Shown: positions 37,260 through 47,737, counted from the stretch's first letter. The stretch is 64,000 bases of DNA from an uncultured Flavobacteriaceae bacterium (GCA_947503105.1 CANNCM010000001.1:124001-188000); one strand, 5' to 3'. Notes: a model not told the origin generated them from the sequence alone. Translations and numbers: made by a program.

Positions 37260-38522
37260 ATGGAAACTGTTCAATCTATAAAACAACGATTTGGTATCAT
37301 TGGGAACGATAAGGGTCTCAACCGTGCAATTGAAAAAGCAATTCAAGTTTCGCCAACAGATATTTCTGTTTTGGTGACTGGAGAAAGTGGTGTTGGGAAA
37401 GAAGTCATCCCGAAAATAATACATCAACTTTCGCATCGCAAGCACGGAAAATACATTGCTGTAAACTGTGGTGCAATTCCAGAAGGTACAATTGACAGTG
37501 AACTTTTTGGACACGAAAAAGGTGCTTTTACGGGGGCAACACAAACACGTTCGGGATATTTTGAAGTGGCCGATGGCGGTACTATTTTTTTGGATGAAGT
37601 TGGTGAGCTCCCCCTGACGACGCAAGTCCGATTGTTGCGTGTATTAGAAAATGGCGAATTTATCAAAGTTGGATCGAGTAAGGTTCAAAAAACAGATGTG
37701 CGTATTGTAGCAGCAACAAATGTCAATATGTTTGAAGCTATAGAAAAAGAAAAATTTCGCGAAGACTTGTATTATCGCCTTAGTACTATTGAAATTCCTA
37801 TTCCTGCTCTGCGCAAAAGAAAAGACGATATTCATTTATTATTTCGAAAATTTTCGAGTGATTTTGCATTAAAATACAAAATGCCTACCATTCGATTGGA
37901 CGACAATGCTATTCAGCTTTTACAAAATTACCGCTGGTCGGGAAACATCAGACAATTACGAAATGTTGCGGAACAAATTTCTGTTTTAGAGTCCTCTAGA
38001 ATGATAGATGCTACTGTTCTTAAAGGATATTTGCCAAATTTTGGAAATCAACTCCCAGCCGTCATTAAAAAAAGTAAAGCAGATGGAGATTTCAGTACAG
38101 AGCGCGAGATTTTATATAAAGTTCTTTTTGATATGAAAAGTGATTTGAACGATCTCAAAAAACTTACGATGGAGTTGATGCAAAATGATAATCATAAAGA
38201 TGTTCAAGAGAAAAATGAGCATTTGATACAGAAAATATACAGTAATGAATCTGTAGAAAACTCAAATAAAGACGATGAAGTTTTGGCACTTTCTGGATAC
38301 AACAACACTGCATCAGCTATTGAAATAATTGACCCTACAGAAAAATTTGATTTTATTGAAGATGTTGAAGAAGAGGAAGAAACGCTATCTTTACATGACA
38401 AAGAAATTGAACTGATAAAAAAATCTTTGGAACGGCACAATGGAAAACGAAAACTTGCGGCAGACGAACTTGGAATTTCGGAACGTACATTATACAGAAA
38501 AATCAAACAATATGATTTATAA
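37260..38522 (+). CDS. Sigma-54-dependent activator without N-terminal sensor domain
   Basis: The 420-residue AAA+ enhancer-binding protein starts almost directly with the ATPase: Walker A GESGVGKEV, the sigma-54 contact loop ELFGHEKGAFTGAT, Walker B GGTIFLDEVGELP, and the arginine-finger region FREDLYYRL. A Fis-type helix-turn-helix ends the protein (KRKLAADELGISERTLYRKIKQ). There is no receiver, GAF or PAS domain in front. Instead a charged, acidic linker of about 110 residues lies between ATPase and DNA-binding domain. It follows miaB by three bases and its end overlaps lptE. Targets are unknown; cotranscription with lptE and secG hints at envelope genes. Confidence 0.92.
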   Translation: METVQSIKQRFGIIGNDKGLNRAIEKAIQVSPTDISVLVTGESGVGKEVIPKIIHQLSHRKHGKYIAVNCGAIPEGTIDSELFGHEKGAFTGATQTRSGYFEVADGGTIFLDEVGELPLTTQVRLLRVLENGEFIKVGSSKVQKTDVRIVAATNVNMFEAIEKEKFREDLYYRLSTIEIPIPALRKRKDDIHLLFRKFSSDFALKYKMPTIRLDDNAIQLLQNYRWSGNIRQLRNVAEQISVLESSRMIDATVLKGYLPNFGNQLPAVIKKSKADGDFSTEREILYKVLFDMKSDLNDLKKLTMELMQNDNHKDVQEKNEHLIQKIYSNESVENSNKDDEVLALSGYNNTASAIEIIDPTEKFDFIEDVEEEEETLSLHDKEIELIKKSLERHNGKRKLAADELGISERTLYRKIKQYDL

Positions 38523-39024
38523 AACACTGCGTATTGGCCTTATTTTTGGAGTTTTGACCACCATAATGGCTTGTGGCGCCTATTCGTTTACAGGAATTTC
38601 TATTGATAGCAATACCAAAACATTTCAAGTGAATTATTTTCAAAACACTGCAAATTTGATTGAACCTGGAATCGAACGTGATTTTACGCTTGCGCTTCAA
38701 GATTTGATTTTAAATCAAACCAATTTAGATTTAGTGAAATCTAATGGCGATATCATTTACGAAGGTGAAATTGTAGAGTATAGAATTGCCCCAACAACAG
38801 CAACCGCCAACAATACTGCTGCTCAAAATAGATTGACAATTACTATAAATGTACGTTTTATAAATACAAATGATGAGGACGCTGATTTTGAGAAACAGTT
38901 CTCATTTTTTTATGATTACTCTGGAAGTGCTCAACTTGTTGGGAGTCAAAAAACAACAGCAATTACAGAGATTTATGAACGTTTGACGCAAGATATAATA
39001 AATGCTTCGCTAGCAAATTGGTAA
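38512..39024 (+). CDS. lptE: LPS-assembly lipoprotein LptE
   Basis: Outer-membrane lipoprotein that plugs LptD for lipopolysaccharide insertion. I choose the start MIYKTLRIG (170 residues) because it gives a clean lipoprotein signal ending TTIMACGAYSFTG. A start 24 codons upstream would put the signal inside unrelated sequence overlapping the activator gene. The start overlaps the activator's last codons. The conserved pattern GAYSFTGISID followed by FTLALQDLILNQTNL is typical of the Bacteroidota LptE family. Confidence 0.9.
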   Translation: MIYKTLRIGLIFGVLTTIMACGAYSFTGISIDSNTKTFQVNYFQNTANLIEPGIERDFTLALQDLILNQTNLDLVKSNGDIIYEGEIVEYRIAPTTATANNTAAQNRLTITINVRFINTNDEDADFEKQFSFFYDYSGSAQLVGSQKTTAITEIYERLTQDIINASLANW

Positions 39025-39026
39025 TA

Positions 39027-39845
39027 ATGAATACATTGAACTTCACAAAACTACTTCATGCGCCTTCAAAATTGAAGAAAAAGCACGGGGCTGCTATAAA
39101 AGCATTGATAGAGGAATTTCCATATTTTCAATCTGCCCATGCGCTTCAGCTAAAGTACTTAAAGCAAACCGACAGTTACAAATACAACAACGCACTAAAG
39201 ACAACTGCTGCCCATACTACAGATCGAAGTATTTTGTTTGATTTTATCACTTCAGAAGTATTTCTTCAAAATAGTGTTTCGGAACAAATAAAAAATAACC
39301 ACGAAGGTCTCAAAATGCTTGACGTAACTGATTATCAAGATATTTCAAATCATTCCAAAAGAGAAGAATCACTTCTTAAAATGAGTATTGATTCTTCAGA
39401 AGAAGTTGGTGTCACAAATCAAGATGCTGCCGAGATTTTAAATCTTGGAACACCACTAGAATTTGACAAAAATGATACGCTTTCATTTACTCAGTGGTTA
39501 CAATTGACAAAGGCAAAGCCCATTGACCGATCGGCAAAGAACGAAAATACGCCATCAAAACAATCTAAAAACTTTGATTTGATTGATGCCTTTATTTCTA
39601 AAAATCCTAAGATAAAACCCGCAAAAACCGAAGGTAAGATTGAAAATATTGCAGAGCAAAGAACAGATGAACCAGAGCAATTAATGACCGAGACCCTTGC
39701 TCGAATTTATGTAGAGCAAAAAAACTATGATAGAGCAATTCAATCCTACACTATTTTAAGTTTGAAATATCCAGAAAAAAGTGGTTTATTTGCAGACCAA
39801 ATCAAAGCAATACAAGAATTACAAGAAAAAAATAAAAACACATGA
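39027..39845 (+). CDS. TPR-containing protein of unknown function
   Basis: I use the ATG start giving MNTLNFTKLLHAP (272 residues); an upstream TTG overlapping lptE is less likely. The N-terminal 100 residues are helical (KKKHGAAIKALIEEFPYFQSAHALQLKYL), the middle is polar and probably disordered, and one clear tetratricopeptide repeat closes the protein (ETLARIYVEQKNYDRAIQSYTILSLKYPEK). It overlaps secG by four bases (ATGA), so the two are coupled. Function is not known to me. Confidence 0.8.
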   Translation: MNTLNFTKLLHAPSKLKKKHGAAIKALIEEFPYFQSAHALQLKYLKQTDSYKYNNALKTTAAHTTDRSILFDFITSEVFLQNSVSEQIKNNHEGLKMLDVTDYQDISNHSKREESLLKMSIDSSEEVGVTNQDAAEILNLGTPLEFDKNDTLSFTQWLQLTKAKPIDRSAKNENTPSKQSKNFDLIDAFISKNPKIKPAKTEGKIENIAEQRTDEPEQLMTETLARIYVEQKNYDRAIQSYTILSLKYPEKSGLFADQIKAIQELQEKNKNT

Positions 39846-40192
39846 GTACGTTTTCAATATTTTTGGTATTAATAGTTATCGTCGCATTTTTATTGGTTGT
39901 GGTGATTATGGTGCAAAACCCAAAAGGTGGAGGTTTATCTTCATCATTTGGCGGTGGCGGTGGCCAGCAACTTGGTGGTGTCAAAAAAACAACGGATTTT
40001 TTAGATAAAAGTACTTGGGCGCTTGCTACATTACTTCTAGCTTTAATTTTACTATCAAATGTTGCCATAGGTGGCTCTAATGACAATCAAGAATCTAAGG
40101 CACTAGATCCAGAAAGTACTACAACTCCTGCTCCTGAAGCTCCAGCAGAGGATATTCCACTGACTGAAGAAAGCGGAGGAGAAACAGAGTAA
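39842..40192 (+). CDS. secG: Preprotein translocase subunit SecG
   Basis: Small inner-membrane subunit of the SecYEG channel, 116 residues. Two membrane helices flank the glycine-rich loop, with the conserved MVQNPKGGGLSSSFGGGGGQQLGG and a second helix LATLLLALILLSNVAIGG. The C-terminal tail is acidic and proline-rich, as is common in Bacteroidota SecG. It is the last gene of the miaB run and is followed by a hairpin terminator. Confidence 0.95.
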   Translation: MSTFSIFLVLIVIVAFLLVVVIMVQNPKGGGLSSSFGGGGGQQLGGVKKTTDFLDKSTWALATLLLALILLSNVAIGGSNDNQESKALDPESTTTPAPEAPAEDIPLTEESGGETE

Positions 40193-40212
40193 AATCTGAA
40201 ACAAAAACAGTT

Positions 40213-40241
40213 AAAATGTCAACATTTAGTTGGCATTTTTT
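40213..40241 (+). terminator. Terminator after secG
   Basis: The arms AAAATGTCAAC and GTTGGCATTTT, with one G-T pair, enclose the loop ATTTA and are followed by T residues. The hairpin lies 20 bases after the secG stop. It separates the miaB-secG run from groES. Confidence 0.75.
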
Positions 40242-40244
40242 ATT

Positions 40245-40285
40245 ACTGAAAGTTTGTCAGTCTTGTTTCTAATGGCATAATTTTG
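40245..40285 (+). promoter_or_regulatory. groES promoter with inverted repeat over the -33 element
   Basis: TTTG (40253-40256), 21 bases, then TAATTTTG (40278-40285) form a Bacteroidota-type promoter 36 bases before the groES start. The TTTG lies in an inverted repeat ACTGAAA-GTT-TGTCAGT with one mismatch. Position and spacing are the same as at miaB, which suggests a common control, possibly of stress response. Confidence 0.72.
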
Positions 40286-40320
40286 GTAAAATCATAATTA
40301 AAACAAAAAAATACAATCAT

Positions 40321-40596
40321 ATGGCTTTAAAAATCAAACCTTTAGCAGATCGAGTTCTTGTAGAACCGATGGCTGCTGAGACCAAAACTGCTTCTGGAAT
40401 TATCATCCCTGATAATGCCAAAGAGAAGCCTCAAAAAGGAAAAGTTGTTGCCGTAGGAAATGGCACAAAAGATGAAAAAATGACCGTAAGTATTGGTGAT
40501 ACAGTATTGTATGGCAAGTATGCTGGTACAGAGCTAAAACTTGAGGGTCAGGATTATTTAATCATGCGAGAGAGTGATATTCTCGCTATTGTTTAA
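40321..40596 (+). CDS. groES: Co-chaperonin GroES
   Basis: Ten-kilodalton cap of the GroEL chamber, 91 residues. The N-terminus [33 protein letters not shown] contains the mobile loop, and the C-terminal half has [26 protein letters not shown]. Length and motifs are standard. It precedes groEL by 16 bases in the usual order. Confidence 0.98.
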   Translation: MALKIKPLADRVLVEPMAAETKTASGIIIPDNAKEKPQKGKVVAVGNGTKDEKMTVSIGDTVLYGKYAGTELKLEGQDYLIMRESDILAIV

Positions 40597-40606
40597 TACA
40601 AAATAA

Positions 40607-42244
<1,638 letters not shown>

Positions 42245-42263
42245 ATCAACACATAATAATAAG

Positions 42264-42296
42264 AAAAAAAGCGCTTCTAAAAGAAGCGCTTTTTTT
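42264..42296. terminator. Bidirectional terminator between groEL and the HMA gene
   Basis: A perfect fifteen-base stem (AAAAAAAGCGCTTCT against AGAAGCGCTTTTTTT) with an AAA loop. It has an A-run before and a T-run after, so it can end transcription from both sides. Both flanking genes end toward it. Confidence 0.9.
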
Positions 42297-42308
42297 ATGA
42301 AAGACCAA

Positions 42309-42668
42309 TTACTTAGACTCGTGATCTACACGAATTTCTTCGTCTCGATATTTACAACAAGCATGTAAACCCTCATAGGCCTCATCTGTTGCTTTGATTG
42401 TTTTTGTGTCATGACCTGCTTCGGCAATCCTTGAATTTATAGCCTCCAAATCGACTTTACGCTCATCATAAATGAGACTCAAATTATGAGTTTCAACATT
42501 CCAAACAGCTGATTTTACACCTTTTGTTTTTAAACATGTTTTTTCGATTCTATTTTTACACATCATGCACACACCATCAACTTCAATAGTGGCTTTTGCA
42601 TTTTTATTTTGTGCATATCCTACAGATGATATCATCATCAATAAAAGAGTAAGTTTTATAAGTTTCAT
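42309..42668 (-). CDS. Secreted heavy-metal-associated (HMA) protein
   Basis: The 119-residue protein has a signal peptide (to about SSVGYAQ at residue 20) and a ferredoxin-like HMA domain with the metal motif GVCMMCKNR (C34 and C37), so it is a periplasmic rather than cytoplasmic metal chaperone. The C-terminal tail adds a second cysteine pair and histidine, LHACCKYRD. It follows the TonB receptor on the same strand with 18 bases between. Together with the HYC_CC_PP protein upstream, the cluster probably moves copper or another soft metal across the envelope; the metal is not decided by sequence. Confidence 0.85.
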   Translation of the reverse strand: MKLIKLTLLLMMISSVGYAQNKNAKATIEVDGVCMMCKNRIEKTCLKTKGVKSAVWNVETHNLSLIYDERKVDLEAINSRIAEAGHDTKTIKATDEAYEGLHACCKYRDEEIRVDHESK

Positions 42669-42686
42669 ATTTTATTTATATAATTT

Positions 42687-44927
42687 TTAATTGATTTTAA
42701 ATCGTAGTCCAGCATAATACATACTGCCAAAAACTGGGCCATATACAAATGTACTATCAAAGTTTGAACCAAATGGATTATCGGCGCTTAAAATAGGATT
42801 ATTTTGCCTTACATTTGTTATGTTCTCACCTCCAATATACAATTCAAATTGATTCGAAAACACTTTTGTAATCTGAGCATTCACTGTAGATATTGAAGGC
42901 GAATACTGGGGCAATCGATATGCTTCGGGGCTTTGCATTGTTGATGAAAACCGTTGCTGACTCAACCAATTGAACGTAGCGTCAAATTTCCAAAGCCCAC
43001 CTTTTGATGTAGGTGATGTTTCGTAGGATATGTTGGTAAAAATACGCTGATTGGGCGTCAATGGTTTTTCTAATTTACCGCTTTTGTACTGCGTTTTTAC
43101 ATTATAATATTTATAGGCTGTTTTAAGGTCTAGTCGATTCAAAGGTGTGTAGTTGAACTCCACCTGCAAACTATTGGCAAAGCTCTCTCCTTCTAAATTA
43201 TAAAAGTTAATCTCTGTTGGCGTTTCATAATCTACAACCACTTGATTCTGAAAATCTGTTTTGTAGAAGTCAATATTAATATCTGCCTTTCGCTTAAATA
43301 ATTGGAATCCTTGCAAAAATGAAATCCCATAATTCCATGCAATTTCTGGATTCAATCCATAAATTTTACCTTTTACATCTTGAATATTGATGCTTCGCGA
43401 CGAGGCAAATAATTTTTGATTTTCAGCAAAAATATTGGCCGCACGTTTTCCTCTTCCGAAAGAAAAACGCAATGCCGATTTTTCCCAAGGGGTGTAGCGC
43501 GCATGAAAACGTGGCGTCACAAAAGTGCCTAGTAAGTTATGATGATCTATCCGTACCCCTGCTGTGAGGTTAACGGCATCTAAATTATCAAAAGAATATT
43601 CAAAAAATCCTCCAACGGCGTTTTCATTTCGTGAATAATCAATTGTGCTTACTTGCTCGTTGTAGGTGTCGTGAGAATAGCCAACTCCTGTTTTTATTTT
43701 ATGTCTTGAGTCGCTAATGATTGTATTATAAATCAAATTAGTGAAAACACTTTTATGGTCTATTTCATACGTTCTGTTTCCAAAATAAGAGTCTTGATTA
43801 TGGCTGCTGTAAGATACTTGAAGCCCTAAACTTTGATAGGGAATTTCGGGATTGACATATCCCAGTTTTCCAGAAAATTCAATACGTCTGGTATCCACTT
43901 CACTACCCCAAACGCTATGACCAAACTTATGAACTTTTGGGTCATAGGCAAGTTGTCCAGATTGTTTGTTATCGTCCAAAAATCGAAGGTTCAAAAAGCT
44001 AATCAGTCCTTTTTCGGGGTTGGTATATTGCCAGCGGTTCATGACATTGATTTGATTTCCAACAGGAAGATCTAAAAAAGAATCCCCATTTTTATCAAAT
44101 TTCTCTCCCCTTTTATCGCCATGAATATACAAGCCGGTACTCCACTTTTCGTTCAGCTGAGTGTTGAAATGGGTGTTGAGTTCCAAACGTCCATTAATAG
44201 ATGCATACGCATTGATAAAAACTTTTTTGTCGGTCAAAGGCTTAACCAGCTCTGCGTTTATTTGACCTGCAATACTTTCAAATCCATTGGTTACACTCCC
44301 AGCACCTTTGGTCACCTGAATACTCTCTACCCAAGTTCCTGGAATAAAACTCAGCCCATAAGCTTGTGCTGCACCTCTTATGGAAGGTACATTTTCGGTA
44401 GTGATTAAAATATAGGGACTCGTTAGGCCCAGCATTTTAATTTGTTTAGTTCCAGAAATGGCATCCGAAAAATTAACATCAATAGACGGATTGGTTTCAA
44501 AACTTTCTGAAAGATTACAACAAGCGGCTTTTAAAAGTTCCTTGCTGCTTATGGTTGTAATGTTTTGTGATGCAATATAGGACGTGGCCGATGCTTTTTT
44601 TCGAGTTGTAACGGTTACCTCCTCCAAATCATCTGTGGATTGCAAAACAATATGAATAATAGTATTTGAGTCTTTAACATCAATTATTTTTGACTTGTAG
44701 CCAACATAACTAATACTCAATCTTTTGTATGAAGATTCATATGGCAATGTGAAATTACCATCGATATCGGTTATGACACCCAGCGAAGTGCCTTCCCAAA
44801 TGACATTGGCACCAGCAAGTGGTAGGTGTTTCCCTTGCGGAGAAGATTCCATAACCATGCCTTTTATTGTGTCTTGTGCAAAAAACAAAGTGGGTACGAA
44901 ATAAAGTATGACGAATATGTTTTTCAT
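42687..44927 (-). CDS. TonB-dependent receptor of a metal-uptake cluster
   Basis: Outer-membrane receptor of 746 residues when started at MKNIFVILYFVPTLFFAQ, the clear signal peptide; an ATG 18 codons upstream is less plausible. A carboxypeptidase-regulatory-like domain comes first (AGANVIWEGTSLGVITDIDGNF), then a plug and a beta barrel ending SMYYAGLRFKIN. The plug contains an unusual adjacent cysteine pair, KAACCNLSESFETNPSIDV, which I associate with receptors found beside HMA proteins. Neighbours on both sides are also rich in cysteine pairs, so a thiophilic metal or its complex is the likely cargo. Confidence 0.88.
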   Translation of the reverse strand: MKNIFVILYFVPTLFFAQDTIKGMVMESSPQGKHLPLAGANVIWEGTSLGVITDIDGNFTLPYESSYKRLSISYVGYKSKIIDVKDSNTIIHIVLQSTDDLEEVTVTTRKKASATSYIASQNITTISSKELLKAACCNLSESFETNPSIDVNFSDAISGTKQIKMLGLTSPYILITTENVPSIRGAAQAYGLSFIPGTWVESIQVTKGAGSVTNGFESIAGQINAELVKPLTDKKVFINAYASINGRLELNTHFNTQLNEKWSTGLYIHGDKRGEKFDKNGDSFLDLPVGNQINVMNRWQYTNPEKGLISFLNLRFLDDNKQSGQLAYDPKVHKFGHSVWGSEVDTRRIEFSGKLGYVNPEIPYQSLGLQVSYSSHNQDSYFGNRTYEIDHKSVFTNLIYNTIISDSRHKIKTGVGYSHDTYNEQVSTIDYSRNENAVGGFFEYSFDNLDAVNLTAGVRIDHHNLLGTFVTPRFHARYTPWEKSALRFSFGRGKRAANIFAENQKLFASSRSINIQDVKGKIYGLNPEIAWNYGISFLQGFQLFKRKADINIDFYKTDFQNQVVVDYETPTEINFYNLEGESFANSLQVEFNYTPLNRLDLKTAYKYYNVKTQYKSGKLEKPLTPNQRIFTNISYETSPTSKGGLWKFDATFNWLSQQRFSSTMQSPEAYRLPQYSPSISTVNAQITKVFSNQFELYIGGENITNVRQNNPILSADNPFGSNFDSTFVYGPVFGSMYYAGLRFKIN

Positions 44928-45025
44928 TATTATAAATTTAGAATTATTTTTTAAGAATTGTGATGCGTATGCTATACACACAACAAACTACCAAAGTGAA
45001 TTTGGAAGTAAAAAACGAGTCTAAA

Positions 45026-45436
45026 TCAAATGAGAAAAACTTGATCGCGAAGTTGAATGTCTAATATAAGAGGTGGAGGATCGTATTTAGAATATGAAAA
45101 TTCCTTTTGTGATTCTAAAATAAAATCGACAGGAATTTGGATAGTGGGCGCTGCTACAACAACTGCTAAGCTTGTGAAAGCTGTAACAAAAGCATTTTGA
45201 TAATTATCGAAACCTTCAAAGACGATGCTGATATTTGAGCAACATGAGGGTGCTTTAGATTTTAAGGAATCATCCTTTAAAACATCAGAACAGCAGGGTT
45301 TAATTTTGGACACTACAGAAACATCTACCAAATTTGATCCACAAAAATGTTTCTCAATCTTGAAAGAAAAAGAAGCTAACACCACAGCGAATGCCATGAG
45401 TGTAGAAGTTAATTTTTTCAAAATAGAATGTTTCAT
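45026..45436 (-). CDS. HYC_CC_PP-family cysteine-rich protein
   Basis: The 136-residue protein has an N-terminal signal or anchor helix (LTSTLMAFAVVLASFSF). It then carries the pattern that names its family: an H-x-C (H30, C32 in EKHFCGSNLVD), two adjacent cysteine pairs (C48-C49 and C65-C66), and a late YDPPPL. It is upstream of the metal TonB receptor and probably in the same transcript, with 98 bases between. A periplasmic metal-binding role is inferred from the cysteines and context; the family is uncharacterised as far as I know. Confidence 0.83.
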   Translation of the reverse strand: MKHSILKKLTSTLMAFAVVLASFSFKIEKHFCGSNLVDVSVVSKIKPCCSDVLKDDSLKSKAPSCCSNISIVFEGFDNYQNAFVTAFTSLAVVVAAPTIQIPVDFILESQKEFSYSKYDPPPLILDIQLRDQVFLI

Positions 45437-45548
45437 GCTGTAAAGTTATAAATTTTTGTACAACAAAAGAGAAAACACCGCCTAATATTATAAGAACTTT
45501 AACTATCGTTTAATGGCTTGATTTTTTACTTTTACAAAAAATATTTAC

Positions 45549-46001
45549 ATGAATTTTGAGCACCTCAAACCACAAGTTTTAGCGTTAACAGAAAACCCCT
45601 CCGCTGTTGAGGATACCCTTTTAGCCATTTGTAAACTCCTCAAAGCAGAAGTTTCCCACTACGATTGGGTAGGGTTTTACTTTAAAAATGGCGATAAAAA
45701 TGAACTCAAACTTGGACCCTACGCTGGTGCGCCTACAGATCACACAATCATACCTTTTGGCAAAGGCATTTGTGGGCAAGTGGCTGTGAGCAACAAAAAT
45801 TTTGTTGTGCCAGATGTCAAAGCGCAAGACAATTATATTGCATGTAGCATTACGGTAAAATCTGAAATAGTCGTCCCCATATTTGTTGACGGCAAAAATA
45901 TTGGACAAATAGATATTGACTCCAACACACTAAATCCGTTTTCAAAAAAAGATGAAGAATTTTTAGAATTTGTGTGTGCAAAAGTCGCCGTGTTACTTTA
46001 A
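45549..46001 (+). CDS. msrC: Free methionine-(R)-sulfoxide reductase (GAF-domain protein)
   Basis: Single GAF domain of 150 residues. The segments HYDWVGFYF, LGPYAGAPTDHTIIPFGKGICGQVA and DNYIACSITVKSEIVVPIF match the fRMsr/YebR family, in which cysteines equivalent to C75 and C99 here reduce free methionine-R-sulfoxide. Cytoplasmic; no other domain is present. It is divergent from the metal cluster and stands before purH as a separate gene. Confidence 0.87.
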   Translation: MNFEHLKPQVLALTENPSAVEDTLLAICKLLKAEVSHYDWVGFYFKNGDKNELKLGPYAGAPTDHTIIPFGKGICGQVAVSNKNFVVPDVKAQDNYIACSITVKSEIVVPIFVDGKNIGQIDIDSNTLNPFSKKDEEFLEFVCAKVAVLL

Positions 46002-46081
46002 GATGTTAATAACTCTTGTTTTTGTTTAAAAATTATAACGTATTTACTTAAAATCAAGATTTTAGTTGGCCTTTATTTTCC

Positions 46082-46089
46082 TATTTTTG
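46082..46089 (+). promoter_or_regulatory. Possible -7 element for purH
   Basis: TATTTTTG fits the TAnnTTTG consensus 22 bases before the purH start. I see no TTTG at the expected -33 position, so this is a half-supported promoter. Confidence 0.4.
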
Positions 46090-46111
46090 AGGTTTAAAAT
46101 TTCCACTAAAA

Positions 46112-47644
46112 ATGAATCAAAACAAAACAATATCCTCTGCATTAATTTCTGTATTTAGCAAAGATGGCCTAGAGCCCATCGTAAAAAAATTAAACGAACA
46201 AGGCGTCACCATCTACTCTACTGGCGGTACTCAAAAATTCATAAACGACCTTGGCATCGATGTTGTTCCTGTTGAAGACATTACAAACTACCCCTCCATT
46301 CTAGGCGGCCGCGTCAAGACCTTGCATCCAAAAGTTTTTGGTGGAATTCTCAACCGTCAAGATCATACTTCTGACGTTGATGAAATTAAAAGTTTCAACA
46401 TCCCTCAAATAGACTTGGTCATTGTAGATCTTTATCCCTTTGAAAAAACGGTGTCGTCTGGCGCAAGTCATCAAGAAATCATTGAAAAAATTGATATCGG
46501 TGGAATTTCACTTATTCGTGCTGCAGCCAAAAACTTCAAAGATGTGATGTGCGTGTCTTCTGTTAATGATTATGCAGAACTGCTTGAGATTATTTCAAAA
46601 AATAATGGCAGTATTGCTTACGAAGACCGTCAACGATTTGCTGCAAAATCTTTTAATATTTCATCGCATTATGACAGTGCGATTTTTAATTATTTTAATA
46701 AAAATAATGAAGACGTTGTATTGAAACTAAGCGAACAAAACGGAAAAGCACTCCGCTATGGTGAAAACCCACATCAGCAAGGCTTTTTCTTTGGGAATTT
46801 TGATGAAATGTTCGATAAATTACATGGTAAAGAATTGAGCTACAACAACTTACTAGACGTAGATGCCGCCGTAAATTTGATGAACGAATTCTTAAATGAA
46901 GCTCCAACATTTGCAATTTTGAAACACAACAATGCTTGTGGTTTGGCACAAAGAGACAACCTACATCACGCCTATGTTGATGCATTAGCAGGCGACCCTG
47001 TTTCTGCATTTGGAGGCGTGTTGATTTGCAATACCGAACTTGATTTGGCTACCGCAGAGGAAGTTCATAAATTGTTTTGTGAAGTCGTCATTGCACCAAG
47101 TTTTACTACAGAAGCTCTTGCCCTTTTGAAAGGCAAAAAGAATAGAATACTACTCATTCAAAAATTAACAGAACTGCCCAAAAATTCTGTAAGAACATGT
47201 CTCAATGGCTATTTGGTACAGGACAAAGATCACATTACAGACTCTAAGGAAATTCTTGAAACAGCAACAACGCTAAGTCCAACGGAAGAAGAAATTGAAG
47301 ACTTACTTTTTGCATCAAAACTTTGTAAACACACAAAATCCAATACTATTGTTTTGGCCAAAAACAAACAATTGTGTGCTAGTGGCACAGGTCAAACTAG
47401 CCGTGTGGACGCATTAAATCAAGCCATACACAAGGCCAACTCTTTTGATTTTGATCTTGATGGTGCTGTAATGGCTAGTGATGCGTTTTTTCCATTTCCA
47501 GATTGTGTAGAAATAGCACAAACTGCAGGAATCAAAGCCGTCATACAGCCTGGAGGTTCTATAAAAGACCAACTTAGCATCGATTATTGCAATGAGAATA
47601 AGGTAGCAATGGTGTTTACAAAAACACGTCATTTTAAACATTAA
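46112..47644 (+). CDS. purH: Bifunctional AICAR transformylase / IMP cyclohydrolase
   Basis: Performs the last two steps of IMP synthesis. The 510-residue protein has the N-terminal MGS-like cyclohydrolase domain (SVFSKDGLEPIVKKL, IYSTGGTQKFI, GGRVKTLHPKVFGGIL) and the C-terminal transformylase domain (LRYGENPHQQGFFFG, AILKHNNACGLA, FPFPDCVEIAQTAGIKAVIQPGGSIKD). The final motif KVAMVFTKTRHFKH is standard. It is somewhat shorter than E. coli PurH but has all motifs. It precedes mreB by 93 bases. Confidence 0.97.
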   Translation: MNQNKTISSALISVFSKDGLEPIVKKLNEQGVTIYSTGGTQKFINDLGIDVVPVEDITNYPSILGGRVKTLHPKVFGGILNRQDHTSDVDEIKSFNIPQIDLVIVDLYPFEKTVSSGASHQEIIEKIDIGGISLIRAAAKNFKDVMCVSSVNDYAELLEIISKNNGSIAYEDRQRFAAKSFNISSHYDSAIFNYFNKNNEDVVLKLSEQNGKALRYGENPHQQGFFFGNFDEMFDKLHGKELSYNNLLDVDAAVNLMNEFLNEAPTFAILKHNNACGLAQRDNLHHAYVDALAGDPVSAFGGVLICNTELDLATAEEVHKLFCEVVIAPSFTTEALALLKGKKNRILLIQKLTELPKNSVRTCLNGYLVQDKDHITDSKEILETATTLSPTEEEIEDLLFASKLCKHTKSNTIVLAKNKQLCASGTGQTSRVDALNQAIHKANSFDFDLDGAVMASDAFFPFPDCVEIAQTAGIKAVIQPGGSIKDQLSIDYCNENKVAMVFTKTRHFKH

Positions 47645-47737
47645 AAAAATACTTTTTTTGGATATAGACTAAAATTTATTTTTAGTACATTTACGCTAAA
47701 GCATTTTTTTAGAACACCAACATAATTTTTACTTCCT

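Noticed and set aside
40273-40287. A possible sigma-54 promoter (TGGCATAATTTTGG) before groES
   Set aside because: The distance between the two GG elements is one base too short for -24/-12, the second element lacks GC, and a TTTG / TAnnTTTG promoter explains the region better.
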